A stretch of DNA of 64,000 bases from Ailurus styani (Eukaryota; Chordata; Mammalia; Carnivora; Ailuridae): assembly GCA_002007465.1 (NCBI GenBank), contig LNAC01000340.1, forward strand, positions 208,850-272,849, in the 5' to 3' direction. Below are positions 36,677 through 48,629 of this stretch, in pieces. Positions within the stretch are counted from its first letter, which is position 1. Each line of letters opens with the position of its first letter. The position numbers were made by a program, and so were the translations under genes. Below the pieces are notes generated by a model, which worked only from the letters and a program-made list of their open reading frames with translations, had not been told where the DNA came from and ran no database searches.

Positions 36677-37110
36677 AAATATTTATTGAGTCCTACATGT
36701 GCCAAGCTTTATCCCAGGTCCTGAGGATATCGAGATATTAAAAAAAAACCCTCTTAGCTGTCATGGGTTTATAATCTTGGTGGGGTGGACAGACAATATA
36801 TAAATAAATATACAGTATGTCAGGTGGTGATAAGTGTGATGAAGATTAAAGCAGGAAGAGTGTATAGAGAGTGGTGGGGGAGGGGTGAGTGGGTGCTTAC
36901 AGGAGGGCCTCTCTGAGGAGGTGACAGTGGAGCAGAGGCCTGAATAAAGTGATAGAGGAGCTTTGTAAATACCACAGGAAGAGCTTTCCAGGCAGAAGGG
37001 GCAGCAAGTGCAAAGGCTCCGTGGTAGAGTGCTATACTCGAAAAATACCAAGAGGCCAGTGGCCACTTTGCCATCGGAGAGGGACACAGGTGCACCCCAG
37101 GGGCTGGAGG
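36677..37110 (+). repeat. Old L2/MIR-class dispersed repeat, long copy
   Basis: Blocks: 'caaatatttattgagtcctacatgtgcc', 'acagacaatatataaataaa', 'caggtggtgataagtgtgatgaag', 'ggaggtgacagtggagcagaggcctgaataaag', 'ttccaggcagaaggggcagcaagtgcaaaggc'. This is the clearest copy of the middle part. Confidence 0.75.
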
Positions 37111-38000
37111 CAGGACTCTCTGAAAAGAGCCCCACTGCCTTCCAAACAAGGAGAGAGACCCTCTTGTCCAAGCCATAAGGACTAAGTTTCTTTTTTTCTT
37201 CTGGGGACACCGAGAAGAGACAACTCAGAAACGTTTTTACTCGCTGTTGTAAATTAGTGGCTCCATTCTGACTGCCTCATTGAATGGGAGCAACAAGTTC
37301 ACAGTTGAGTGTGAAAAGTTTAGTGTGAATAGGAAGGGGCATTTTATGATGAGGCTCTCATTTCCCCCCCTTTAAACCACAGAAAGCAAACACTATAATT
37401 AATGAGAGTCCGATGGGGTTTCAACCGGGAGCTTGTGGATAAGGCTGGGAAGTCAGGCAGAAGAGCCGATACAAGACCTCAGAGGACACGAGTGGGGGAT
37501 GGAGTGGAACCCAACGGAGAGTCAAGCTGGTTCAAAAGTGAGCACGAAGCCAGAGCCTCTGCTTCTCCTATGGCCTCAGTGGGAGAGCCTGGGTGGACCT
37601 GAATCCCCCAGATCTGCTCACTGGTGCAGGGAAGAAGAGCCTGCTGGTCTCTAGGTCAACTGTGAAGTTCAGCGCATCACCGCGTAAATTTTCTAGGGCT
37701 CAGAGTCAAAAAAAAAAAAAAAAAAAAAAAGCCAGCCTATGTCATTTTGGGGGCCTCTGTGGCATCCTAATTTAGCTTCACACTCAAACAGTTTAGGCAT
37801 ACATAGGCTCAGTTCCAGGTCTCTGAGATCAAAATCCAGTTCCATAGAATATTTAATATTTGACTGGACTATCATTAAGAGTTTCCTTCACTGGTGGCAT
37901 TTTCTTCCGATCTTGTTTCAGGGACTAACTTGCCGTATGTCATCCCTTGAGGTATCTCCTGAGCTAGGGGTGGTGTGTTAGGGGCCCACAAGGCAAAGCT
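37110..38000. other. Unique intronic sequence with a poly(A) run
   Basis: A 23-base A run is at 37708-37730; I see no SINE or processed-transcript body before it, though 'gttcagcgcatcaccgcgtaaattttctagggc' precedes it. Nothing else recognised. Confidence 0.5.
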
Positions 38001-38200
38001 GAACTAGGCACAGCATAGCAAGGCAGAAAAAACCTCCAAACCGGGTTCGAATTATGACTCTGCCATTTACCAGCTGCATGGCCTTGGGCAAGACCTCTCT
38101 CCTTCCAAATTTCAGTTTTCTGATCTGTGAAATGGGAACACCTTTAATCTACCGAAGGCACTTGGTACACAGTAGGTGCTCTAGAATGAGGGGATATATT
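38000..38200 (+). repeat. MIR SINE
   Basis: 'aaccgggttcgaattatgactctgccatttaccagctgcatggccttgggcaagacc', 'ttctgatctgtgaaatgggaac', 'ggcacttggtacacagtaggtgctc'. Confidence 0.92.
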
Positions 38201-38539
38201 TTCACCCCAAGCCACAACAGGCTCGACAAAGGTAAGTGGTCTGAACATCCTGGGTGATCAAATTCTGATCCTAACGTGATGTCCTGAGGATACAGGTGGG
38301 GGTTATAGGGAGACGTCTCGGCCCCCAGGGCAGTCCCCATCTGGGTGGTATCCTTTGTGACTTTCTGCATCTCCAGTTCTGTTCAGAGGAGGGCATCCAC
38401 GATGCATTCGACAGAGCAAGCTACCGATCCCCAGAGCTGGAAGGAACACAGCCCTCACTGCACCTGTAATGTGCAGAAACATCTGCCGGGCTTCTCCCCG
38501 AGGGAGGGCAGTCTCGTGGTGAGGTGTGGAAGCTCCGCC

Positions 38540-38645
38540 TTAAGAACCACACTCAGCCCGGGTTCCTGTAGCTCGTGGGTGCGGTGGATCTTAGACAAGT
38601 CCTTCATCCTGCTCTAGCATCCGTTCTCGCCAGTGAGGACAAATA
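38540..38645 (+). repeat. MIR fragment
   Basis: 'cagcccgggttcctgtagctcgtgggtgcggtggatcttagacaagtccttcatcctgctct' has the MIR head and core, worn. Confidence 0.55.
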
Positions 38646-38954
38646 GTGGTCACACTGGAAACAGCTCATGTGGATTTATCATAGTTCCCTGGTTCCGTAA
38701 CACCAGTTGCTGTGCATCATTACTGACTATGGAGAAGGCCATGGGTAGGGACTCTGTCCTTGACCCTGCACAGCCTGATTCCAGAAGAGCAGGGATGTCT
38801 GGGAACAGACTCGCTCCAGCTCACCTTTGCAGAAAAACAGTAGTTTCTACAAGCCACACTGATAGAGTAATCTTTGAATATGAAGAACAGCTCTCTATGT
38901 ACACAGAGAGAGCAAGGCTCGTATTGATTCAGACCATAGAGCAAGCCGCTCTAA

Positions 38955-39290
38955 ATTACAGTCAGATCTGAAAAGCAGGTTATTTTATTACCTTTGATTG
39001 CCGAGTTGGCTTATCAATGTGCTTGCACACACACCTTCTATGGGGCTGACTTAATGAAGGTACAGAACCCCTTTGTAATTAGCAGCACCCATCTGTGTGC
39101 CGACAATTCATATGTGAAAGTCAACATTCAATGAGAACGACAGCGTCAAATATACAGAGCAAATTGTCCTTAAAAACAATTTCTGCGGCTAGCTGCTGCT
39201 GCAGCCTGCCTGCTTTGGCAGAGTACAGATTTATTTAGCAAATCCTTTCTTTGTGGAGAGCTGGAATTAAGCAGGGCCCCAGCCCAGGTG
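38955..39290. promoter_or_regulatory. Candidate conserved noncoding element
   Basis: Repeat-free, low-CpG DNA with dense homeobox/SOX-like words: 'gtaattagcagc', 'gacaattcatatg', 'aacaatttc', 'gctagctgctgctgcagc', 'gatttatttagcaaatcc'. It has the texture of deeply conserved intronic enhancers. No alignment could be made. Confidence 0.35.
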
Positions 39291-39574
39291 CTAGATTCTA
39301 AGAGGGACCCTTAAAGTTATCCCAGGACAAACCCTGGAGACCCCAGCGGAGAGCAGGTAATGAAGCTCTTCCCAGGTTATGCCCACGCAGACATGACCCA
39401 ACCCAGCCAGATTCTGCATTCCCAGGGTCAAGGGCATGTCTCAGAAATTTGGAAGATCCCAAACAGTGTGGCATTTCTTCTTAGAGCAATGGTTCCCCCA
39501 CCCACCAGGTGCTGCTTGGCCCCTCTATACCCAAAATCTGTGGGGGGCTATGAAAGTACAGGCATTTTCTTATC

Positions 39575-39870
39575 CCTTTCCAATTGTTGAAGATATTTCA
39601 AAATATCGTTCACACATATCACTACCTCCAAATAATGGGGTAATCAAAGCTCCTGCTAGATCCTGTTATATAATGTGCTGCTAAAACATACAGAATGGCT
39701 ATATCACAGTTCTGATTAAAAATATTTCAGTAACTGAATTTTAATATAATTGGTTTCCTTTGTAAATGTATGCATGTGTTTCATGCATTTAGAAATATTA
39801 TTCTGAGGCAGGGTTCAAGGCTTCATCAGACTGTCAAAGGGGTCCATGGCACCCAAAAGTTTAAGAAAGA
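39575..39870 (+). mobile_element. Probable MER-class DNA transposon relic
   Basis: 'ttcatgcatttagaaatattattctgaggcaggg', 'ggcttcatcagactgtcaaaggggtccatggcacccaaaa', 'gtttaagaaaga' resembles a common mammalian DNA transposon 3' half. Family not named. Confidence 0.5.
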
Positions 39871-40449
39871 TTATACAGCAGACAGGTAGCTGGAAGACCC
39901 TGGGATGGGCAGCATCTTGTGACTTCTGGGTCTGATGAGAATGGAGGTGCAACTTCCGAATTCAGGTGCCAGGAAGTAGCTCCCTAATGACCGCAAGGCC
40001 TGCCACAGCGAGAATCAGCTATGACTTCCCCTTCCAGAGGGGCATGCTATGTGCTAAATGGAGGATGCCTGCCCTGCCTGTATAGGTACATGTGTCTGGG
40101 AAGAGGCACAAATTACCTTCTGGACCCTGATTCCTTTTTATGGTTCAGAATTTTCTAGAATGTCACACCAATTCATACTTCAACATAATCCATCATTTCT
40201 AAGATCAATGCTCAGGACTCATCAGGAACACTGCATCAAGGAATTTGATAATCAACTGAATCATAAGTAAATACAGTTTTGTTTTCTTCTAGTTGGCCAG
40301 ACTCTGAGGGCACAGCCCTGAATTAGGGGTGCATAAGCATGGCAGATCACTGCTCAAACTCAAGACACCCAACCTTCTCAGCAATCCCTCCCTTGTCTCC
40401 ACATTTCTGCTCCTTTCTCTCTTCCTCTCTCCCTGTCCTTCCCCCTTCT

Positions 40450-40640
40450 CTTCACATTTCCTGAGGGCATACTATGTGCCGGGCAGTGTTCTTGGCATTG
40501 GGGTTACATCAATGAACAAAGCAAATTATCTCTACTCTTGGTGGAATATATTCTAGTAGGGAGAGATTAACAATTAAAAAAAAAGAAATGAGTAAAATAT
40601 AGAGTGTGGCTAGGTGGAGGGGGAAGGGTACTGACTGCCA
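40450..40640 (+). repeat. Old L2/MIR-class repeat, left piece
   Basis: 'tcctgagggcatactatgtgccgggcagtgttcttggcattggggttacatcaatgaacaaagcaaattatctctactcttggtggaatatattctag' then 'aaatatagagtgtggctagg'. It may continue beyond the L1 and SINE insertions at 41312-41620. Confidence 0.75.
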
Positions 40641-40641
40641 A

Positions 40642-40897
40642 TGGCTACCATGTTTCTTTATCTTCTTCTTCTTCTTTTTTTTTTTTGGTAAGGATTTTAT
40701 TTATTTATTTGACAGAGTGAGGGAATATAAGCAGGGGTAGCTGGACACAAGCAGAGGGAAGGGGAGACAGAGAAGCAGACTTCTTGCTGAGCAGGGAGCC
40801 TGAGTGGGGTTTGATCCCAGGACTCTGGGATCGTGACCTGAGCGGAAGGCAGATGCTTAACAACTGAGCCACCCAGGTGCCCTGGCTACAATGTTTC
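40642..40897 (-). mobile_element. Can-SINE with target-site duplication, inside an L1 3' end
   Basis: The body is 40657-40882 with a long T run, 'attttatttatttatttgacagagtgaggg' and head 'gagccacccaggtgccc'. Direct repeats tggctaccatgtttc (40642-40656) and tggctacaatgtttc (40883-40897) differ at one base. Confidence 0.95.
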
Positions 40898-41060
40898 CTA
40901 TTGGGGTGATGACAATTGGTGTTTTAAAACTGATCATGGTTGATAGTTGGCATACCTTAGTAAATAACTGAAAACCACTGAATTGTACACTTTTTAAAGT
41001 GGTGATCTGTCTATAAATAATATCTCTGTGAAACTTTTATTAAAAAACAAAAAAAATTAA
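40898..41060 (+). mobile_element. L1M-type 3' terminus, sense
   Basis: 'aaaccactgaattgtacactttttaaagtggtgatctgtc' and 'atctctgtgaaacttttattaaaaaac' is the end of an old L1 3' UTR with its A-rich tail. Confidence 0.85.
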
Positions 41061-41080
41061 GAGGAAAAAGGTCTTTGGGG

Positions 41081-41083
<3 letters not shown>

Positions 41084-41128
<45 letters not shown>
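41084..41128. repeat. (TA)n microsatellite at a SINE tail
   Basis: About 22 perfect TA units between the target duplication (gggtattata, 41078) and the T run of the SINE at 41129. Confidence 0.97.
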
Positions 41129-41132
<4 letters not shown>

Positions 41133-41321
41133 TTTTTTTTAAGATTTATTTATTTGAGGAGGAGAGGGGGCAGAGGGAGAGAATCCCAAGCAGACTCCCT
41201 GCTGAGTGCAGAGCCCAATGTGAGGCTCGATCTTATGATCCATGAGATCATGATCTTAGCTGAAACCAAGAGTCAGACGCTTAACCAATGGAACCACCCA
41301 GGTGCCCCAAAGGGTATTATA
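41129..41321 (-). mobile_element. Can-SINE with target-site duplication
   Basis: The body is about 41129-41308: 'ttttaagatttatttatttgagg', 'gatcatgatcttagctgaaaccaagagtcagacgcttaaccaatgg' and 'accacccaggtgcccc'. The target copies gggtattata lie at 41078-41087 and 41312-41321; the left copy is separated from the SINE by the (TA)n run. Its head lies 692 bp from the exon at 42000. Confidence 0.93.
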
Positions 41322-41620
41322 ATTTTGGGTGAGACTTGAAGGTAACGAGGGAGCTAGCCATGTGGTAATCTGGAGGAAGAGTGGTTGAGGAAGAGGGAAT
41401 AGTAAGTGCAAAGGTCCTGAGGCATGCCTGCTATTGTCAAGGAAAAACAAGGGGCCAGAGTGGCTGAAGTTCAGGGGGTCTAGGGGGATGGTGGAAGAAT
41501 AAAAGGGATATGTGGAGTGGCCTGCAAGCAGTCCTGAGGACTTTAGCTTTTTCTGTGTGTCAGATGGAAAGCCAGTGGAGGATTCTGAATGGAGATGTGA
41601 TCTGACATACGCTTTAAAAT
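41312..41620 (+). repeat. Old L2/MIR-class repeat, right piece
   Basis: 'ggaagaggga atagtaagtgcaaaggtcctgaggcatgcc', 'gtgtgtcagatggaaagccagtggaggattctgaatggagatgtgatctgacatacg' follow the internal order seen at 48630-49480. Confidence 0.75.
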
Positions 41621-41634
41621 GATTTCACTGGAGA

Positions 41635-43040
<1,406 letters not shown>

Positions 43041-43041
43041 T

Positions 43042-43270
43042 AGAGCTACACCACAATGGGGGCCTGAGGGGCTCAGTGGGTTAAGCCTCTGCCCTCAGCT
43101 CAGGTCATGATCTCAGGGTCCTAAGATCGAGCCCTGCATCGGACTCTCTGCTCAGCGGAGAGCCTGCTTCCCCCTCTCCCTCTGCCTGCCTCTCTGCCTA
43201 CTCGTGATCTCACTCTCTCTGCCAAATAAATAAATAAAATCTTAAAAAAAAAAAAAGAGCTACTCCACAA
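43042..43270 (+). mobile_element. Can-SINE with target-site duplication
   Basis: The body is 43057-43255: 'gtgggttaagcctctgccctcagctcaggtcatgatctcagggtcctaagatcgagccc', 'tctgcctactcgtgatctc', tail 'aaataaataaataaaatctt' plus A run. The 15-bp repeats agagctacaccacaa (43042-43056) and agagctactccacaa (43256-43270) differ at one base. It lies 907 bp from the exon at 42149 and is inverted relative to the SINEs on the other side. Confidence 0.96.
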
Positions 43271-43443
43271 AAACAAACACCAATTTGGTCTGCCTTTGAG
43301 GTAGCGGAGGTTAGCTGGTAGTCAGCACTGTTAAGGTGATGACTAACAGATACACAGAGATCACTAAGGACCAGTGAACAAGGCAGGTGGGCAGTGTCCC
43401 GTGCCAGGAGCTGAGGATACAGTGATGGATAGAACACCCCCTC

Positions 43444-43528
43444 TGGGGCACCTGAGTGGCTCAGGCAGTGGAGCGTCTGGCTCTTGGTATTGGCTCAGGT
43501 TGTGATCGCAGGGTCATGGGATCGAGCC
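43444..43528 (+). mobile_element. Truncated Can-SINE (5' half)
   Basis: 'ggggcacctgagtggctcaggcagtggagcgtctggctcttggtattggctcaggttgtgatcgcagggtcatgggatcgagcc' stops abruptly in mid-element. Sequence after it is unrelated. Confidence 0.92.
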
Positions 43529-44850
43529 AACTGGCAGGGTGAGTGGAGACAGACAGATTGCAGATGTCAGCAGTTCAAGCCCACTGCTCACCCTGCTTGA
43601 ACCACAAAAGTTCAACAAACAAAAAGATCCTGCTTTGAAGATGGGCAGCCATGAGGTAGCCCCAGTCACACACAGCTCTTCTGGCCCCTGCTGCCCAATT
43701 AGTGACTCCGGCCACACTGAGCCAGTCACTTGCTCCTGGATGTTTCCCATTCACACAGAACAAGAATGACACAGTGGACAAAGCAACTCTGGTAGATGAT
43801 TGTGGATGAACACCGAATACATAGACAAACAATGCAAACGAATGACCATTAGAGTCTCATGTTCCTATAATCAGGAAACTGGCCAAATAAGCATCTTTCT
43901 AAAATTGTTCTCTACTATCTTTCAAACACTTTGTGAGTCAGAATAAAAATGTATTTTATATCATAGCCCAGTGTACACACACACACATACACCACCACCA
44001 CTGCACACTTTTCATGTTTTCCATGAAAAAAAATTTCCCATAAAATAATCCTGATCCTTAAAGTGTATGATGCACTCTCATTCTTTTTCCTTTTTGCTTC
44101 TCTTCTGTCTCATTAATACAAATGCTGGTGTGCAGCACCCTAAGTGATTTCATGGCCCACTCATGGGTCATGACGAGCAGTTTGAAAAACAGTGTGGATG
44201 GCACAAGGACAGAACTTGCCATTCACACTACCTCGTGCTGTGCGAGGGTCCACTTCGTGGGGCACGGAGAGATGACTGAGAAGTGACCCCTGCATTACTG
44301 AGACTCTCAGCCTGGAAGGGAAGACCTTTACAGAGATACCCAGCATCCAAGGCGGGCTTCCTGCCTGCCTCCCTTGCCTCAATAGATGAGTCACCCTCCC
44401 TTTCACCCAAGGCGGGGCACCCTGAGTCATCCTTGCTTCCGCCTGCTTGCTCACCTGCTGAGACAGTTGGTCCGAGGCCAGGTCGAGAAGCCGTTGCCAT
44501 GGCAACGAATGCTGGTCCAATCCCTCCCCAGATACCCCTATTGTCCCTGACTCTTATTCAGAAATTTACTACCCGTGGAGGGCTCACTGCAGATGGCACC
44601 AGACGATCATGACCCAGTGTGGTAAGGTTATGAGGTTCCTCTGCTGGGAGAAGGGGTGGCGGTCACAGCAAAGGGGACCCACGAGTGAGCCCTAAATGTG
44701 CGGGAAGACAAAAGTTTTCTAATTCATCATACAAATGACCCTTACATGTACGCACAGGCTTGCTCTCTTGGTATTTGCATTACATACAGCAAGTTCTAAT
44801 CTCAAGCAGACATCTGAAACATTGCTTCACACATCAGTTGAGGTAGAAGC
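43529..44850. other. Unique intronic sequence
   Basis: It contains a short AC run (43974-43987) and the inverted pair gttcaagc/gcttgaac near 43573-43602. Frames of 75-119 codons on both strands at 44161-44612 have no domain or splice context. No repeat recognised. Confidence 0.5.
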
Positions 44851-44854
44851 ACGT

Positions 44855-45080
44855 GGGCTGGTCTGGATCCCAGAGCTTCAGTCCTAGATCTGCCCACCCA
44901 TGTATCACCTGAGGCAGGTCGCGGGGCCTCTCTGAACCTCAGTTTCCTTTTCCATGACATGAAGGTCATAATAATGGCCTTGTCTCCCTCAAGGGCTTGC
45001 TGGGCGTGAGCAATGAAATGGAATCATGTGTACTGAAGTATTTTGCATGTGCTAGGCAAATAATAGGGGCTCAACATATG
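44855..45080 (+). repeat. MIR SINE
   Basis: 'cacgtgggctggtctggatcccagagcttcagtcc', 'cacctgaggcaggtcgcggggcctctctgaacctcagtttcc', 'gtgctaggcaaataataggggctcaacatatg'. Confidence 0.88.
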
Positions 45081-45084
45081 TTAA

Positions 45085-45300
45085 CAGAGATGAAAATCAG
45101 TTAATGTATATAAACCCAGCTTTGGACTACTTTATGCTTTATCATAAGAATAAATAATTTCCCTTGGAACTTTTCCTCCTTTTAGAAGGTTATGGAATTT
45201 AAATGAAAGTGTAATTATTCAAAGAAGCTTTGAAAGCTAAATTACTAAGATTTGGAAAATCTATAATTGGTTTATTATGCAAAGATTACATATCTGGGTT
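45085..45300. promoter_or_regulatory. Candidate conserved noncoding element
   Basis: AT-rich unique DNA with dense homeobox/POU/forkhead-like words: 'cagttaatgtatataaac', 'gaataaataatttccc', 'gtgtaattattcaaagaagctttgaaagctaaattac', 'ataattggtttattatgcaaag'. No repeat family recognised. Conservation untested. Confidence 0.35.
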
Positions 45301-46640
45301 TTCTTTCTTTTTTTTATTTTTGAGGACTCTGTATGCGATATACACATAAACTGGAGTTTTTTATTTTTTGTGTAAAAATCAACTAGGTCAGTAAGAAGGT
45401 CTCAGCATCATCTTTTAGTGTCAGACGCAGGCCTGAGCTTTGGACTACTCATCAATTTCCATTACTAGAGCCAAGGACAGCCACAGCCTAGCGATTAAGA
45501 CTCAAGTTCAAAGACAGGGAGAACCAAGGTTCACATATGACTTCTTTGGACCTAGAGGGAATAATCTCCCTGGGGAGCAGGTGACCATAAGCCACCATCA
45601 ACCACGAGTGTGAAGGGTCATGGTCTCCCTGAAATTCTCTTACTTTGGAGTGGCTTGAGCATTGGTCTAAGGGGGAAGTTAATTCGCATTCTCAAAGGGG
45701 TCTCTGGGTCCTAAAAGATGATGAACTGATGCCTTTAGGGGTCCATACTCCCAGGCCTCTCTGCTCTGGGGCTGATCGTAGGTGGGGCGGCATGGGCTGG
45801 GCAGAACCATGGGCTCCAACCCCCCAGCAGCCCCCATGCGACCTGGACAAAGAACTTTCCAGATCCCCAGCTTCCAGGTCTGCAAAGAGGGGTTAAAATA
45901 TCTCCTTCATCAGTTTATTGTGGTGATTACGCAAGATAATACGGATACTTAAAGCCTCTGACCTATAGTAAGTGCCTGCTAACTACCCTGTTGCCACAAA
46001 TGTGCAGTTTTGTTTATTTAATGTCTGGATTCAAACAGTCTTGGGGATCATCTTTCCGAAATCTTGTGGGACTGGAGACAGACAACCTTTTGGTTAGGTT
46101 GCTTAGAATATAAAATATGAGAACTGCTCCTCTGGGCCAACCACATGGGCATTCTGTCTCTGGCGGGGATGATCTGGGCTGCCCTTCTGCCCTCCTCTAT
46201 GCCTCCCTCCTGCATGCACTGGACGGCCCCTTGGCAAATAGAATGCCCAGCCACCCCCTCTCTCCTCTGAGCTTTCTCTGTGTCTCCATTCTATTATTGG
46301 ACCTGGATGCTATTGACCCACCAAGAGAAACCCCAATAAGACAGCCACCAGCCTTCAGCCGTTCTCCCCTCACTGATGATGGTGATGACAGCGATGGAGG
46401 AGAACAAGGGGACGATGCTTGTCTTCATGTCTTGGCACCCAGGACACGGGCTTGGGTTTCTGCCTTGCCTGTCTGGCTGCAAGAGGAGAGAAGAAATTCT
46501 CCAAGCCTTGCCTGCCAAGCTAGGCCTTGTTTGCTCCTCAGTTATCCCCAGAATTTAAAGTAGAGATTGCTGGCACCAGTACCAGCTTTAAGAGACGGGA
46601 AGGAAGCAGCTGGCGTTCAGCAGATCTACCCTTGAATGCA
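45300..46640. other. Mostly unique intronic sequence
   Basis: A worn MIR lies at about 45840-45990 ('aataaggatac...aagtgcctgctaac' type 3' end). The 148-codon frame at 46117-46563 has no recognisable domain and no splice acceptor/donor pairing that I could see. Confidence 0.5.
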
Positions 46641-46855
46641 CACCAGCGAGATCTGGCTGGGTTCAGATTTCGGTGCTGCTGTACCCCAGCTGTGTGGCAC
46701 AGGGCTTGTGACTTGGCTCTTCTGAGCCCCTGTTTCTCCCTCTGTAAGATGTCTGACACTATCTACCTCCTAGTGTCTTGGGGAAGCCATAATGGGATAA
46801 TATATATGGACAGCTTGGCACAGAAAAGGGGGTCGATAAATGTTTGCTAATAATC
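46640..46855 (+). repeat. MIR SINE
   Basis: 'agatctggctgggttcagatttcggtgctgctgtaccccagctgtgtggcacagggcttgtgacttggctc', 'aggggggtcgataaatgtttgctaataa' type end. Confidence 0.8.
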
Positions 46856-46859
46856 CGAG

Positions 46860-47540
46860 TGAAGTTCTTTGAAGCTAAAGATTTAGGAATTCAATAATAT
46901 GATGCCAGAGGCTTTCATTTATGGTTAAAAGTCTTAAGGAGCAAGATAGGAAGTTAACAGATTTTTTAAAATATTCGTACAACTGGCTTGGAAACCCCTT
47001 CTTGCTTGAGATACTTGGCAGTGGGAAACAAATTCGTCTGTGAGAGGCATACCATACTCCAATTAGGATAAACCCAGACCATGGTTCATTTTTCTTTCAT
47101 CACGAGTTATATTCAAAGGGAAAGTTCTTAGGACTTCTGAAGCCAAACCATCCAAGGAAATAAGAGGTAGAAAACACAAAGATGGAGAATTTTCAGAAAT
47201 GGGTTCAATGACAGGCCCATCCGTGGAGCCTGGGATACACACAAGGAATGAGCATGTTGACCTTGAAAGACCTTGAAAGAACACGAAGATGCTTCGGGAT
47301 CAATCGCAAACACTGAGATCCACAAAGACATCAGGACACATTTGTGCCCTTGAAAGCTCCTTCCTGGTTGGCAGGGGAGACAGACGCACCACCAACTGAA
47401 ACACTACAGGAGACACATGAGGGCATGTGGTTCCATTAGGGAGCACAGGGGGGTGAGCCCAAGTTGGCCTGGGGGCTTCAGGGAAGCTTCCCAGGGGAGC
47501 TTAACACTGGGGCTGGACCCCAGGGAAGCAGACATCTTAT
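46860..47540. other. Unique intronic sequence, nothing recognised
   Basis: The only structure seen is a local duplication of 'ccttgaaaga' at about 47260-47280. No repeat family or exon. Confidence 0.5.
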
Positions 47541-47544
47541 AGCA

Positions 47545-47772
47545 GAGTTGAGGGTGTGGAATCTGGAGCCCAAATTAATGTCCGGGTTGAATCACTGCTT
47601 CACAGCCATGTCCCCAGGTATGCTGTTTAGCATCCCTGTGCCTCAGTTTCCTTGTGAATAGCACAGGAATGGTATAGTGCAATCCTCACAGGGCTGCTGG
47701 ATGATCAAATAAGTAAACACATGTGAATCTTGGCCCCTAGAAATAGCTCAATAAATAGCTCACTCTAATAGC

Positions 47773-47808
<36 letters not shown>
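47545..47808 (+). repeat. MIR SINE ending in a (TTA)n array
   Basis: 'gagggtgtggaatctggagcccaaattaatgtccgggttgaatcactgc', 'gtgcctcagtttccttgtg', 'aaatagctcaataaatagctc' and then a perfect TTA run at about 47773-47808. The array sits at the element's 3' tail. Confidence 0.88.
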
Positions 47809-47814
47809 GGACAT

Positions 47815-48000
47815 TCCAAGGAAGAACAAAGGCCCAGAGGCACTGCATCTAAGAGTGGTTGGAGCTCTGCATCAAAGAGGGAGCAAGATGCGAACAGAGG
47901 ATGTCGCAGGAGGGAGGAGCAGCAGGACTGGGAGGCAGGGTCCATAGACGGCACTGGGCCAAAAAGGGTCTGGACATAAAAACTAAACCCTTACCTTCCA
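47815..48000 (+). repeat. Old L2/MIR-class repeat fragment
   Basis: 'gacattccaaggaagaacaaaggcccagaggcactgc' and 'ggaggcagggtccatagacggcactgggcc' fit the 'ccaggcagagg...caaaggccctgaggc' block and what follows it. Confidence 0.55.
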
Positions 48001-48629
48001 GCCACTGTGCTTCTCTCTCTTCTCTTTCACAGCCAAAATTCTAGAAAGAGTGGTCTGCACTGACCATCTGCATTTCTTCCTGACCCTCACTATTTCTATA
48101 ACTTGTTATCTCCATTTTTTTTTGCAGAGTACCCAGCAAGTTCAAGTTCATCCTTCAAGACCCAATGCAAAGGTCACTTTTGAGATCCTAAGACTCGAAA
48201 AGGCTGCAGCTCCTGTTCTTAGGAAGCTCCCCGTCCAGAGAGGGAGACCCTGAGACAATAAGGAGACGGGAGCTTGCTGGATCAGCTGTGCCTACTGCAT
48301 GCTGAGCTAGAGACAGGCAGGGACAGGGTAGGCTCACAAAAGAGGAGGTGACCGAAGGGGACACAGTAGGCTGCCCTCCCCATACGAGCCAGGTGCAGCC
48401 AGCTTTCCCTAGCAGCCAGCTCAGGAATAAGGGAGCTAATGAGAATCTCAGTTTGGGCATGTGAGCCTTGACAGCAGGGCACAGAGGCACCCATGCTGTT
48501 ATTAAGGACGTACGTGCTATGGGGCACCAAGATGGGGCAGCTCTAACACTAACACTAATAGCATAGATGGAAAAATCCACTGTTGCAGGACTGTGAAGAA
48601 ACAAAAGCAAAACACTCTGTCGAGTCCAC

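Noticed and set aside
37681..37730. Processed pseudogene ending in a poly(A) run
   Set aside because: The 23-base A run has no recognisable gene body before it and no flanking duplication.
43057..43255. tRNA gene
   Set aside because: The SINE heads are tRNA-derived and keep traces of the internal promoter boxes, but the SINE body and A-rich tail show retrotransposons, not tRNA genes.
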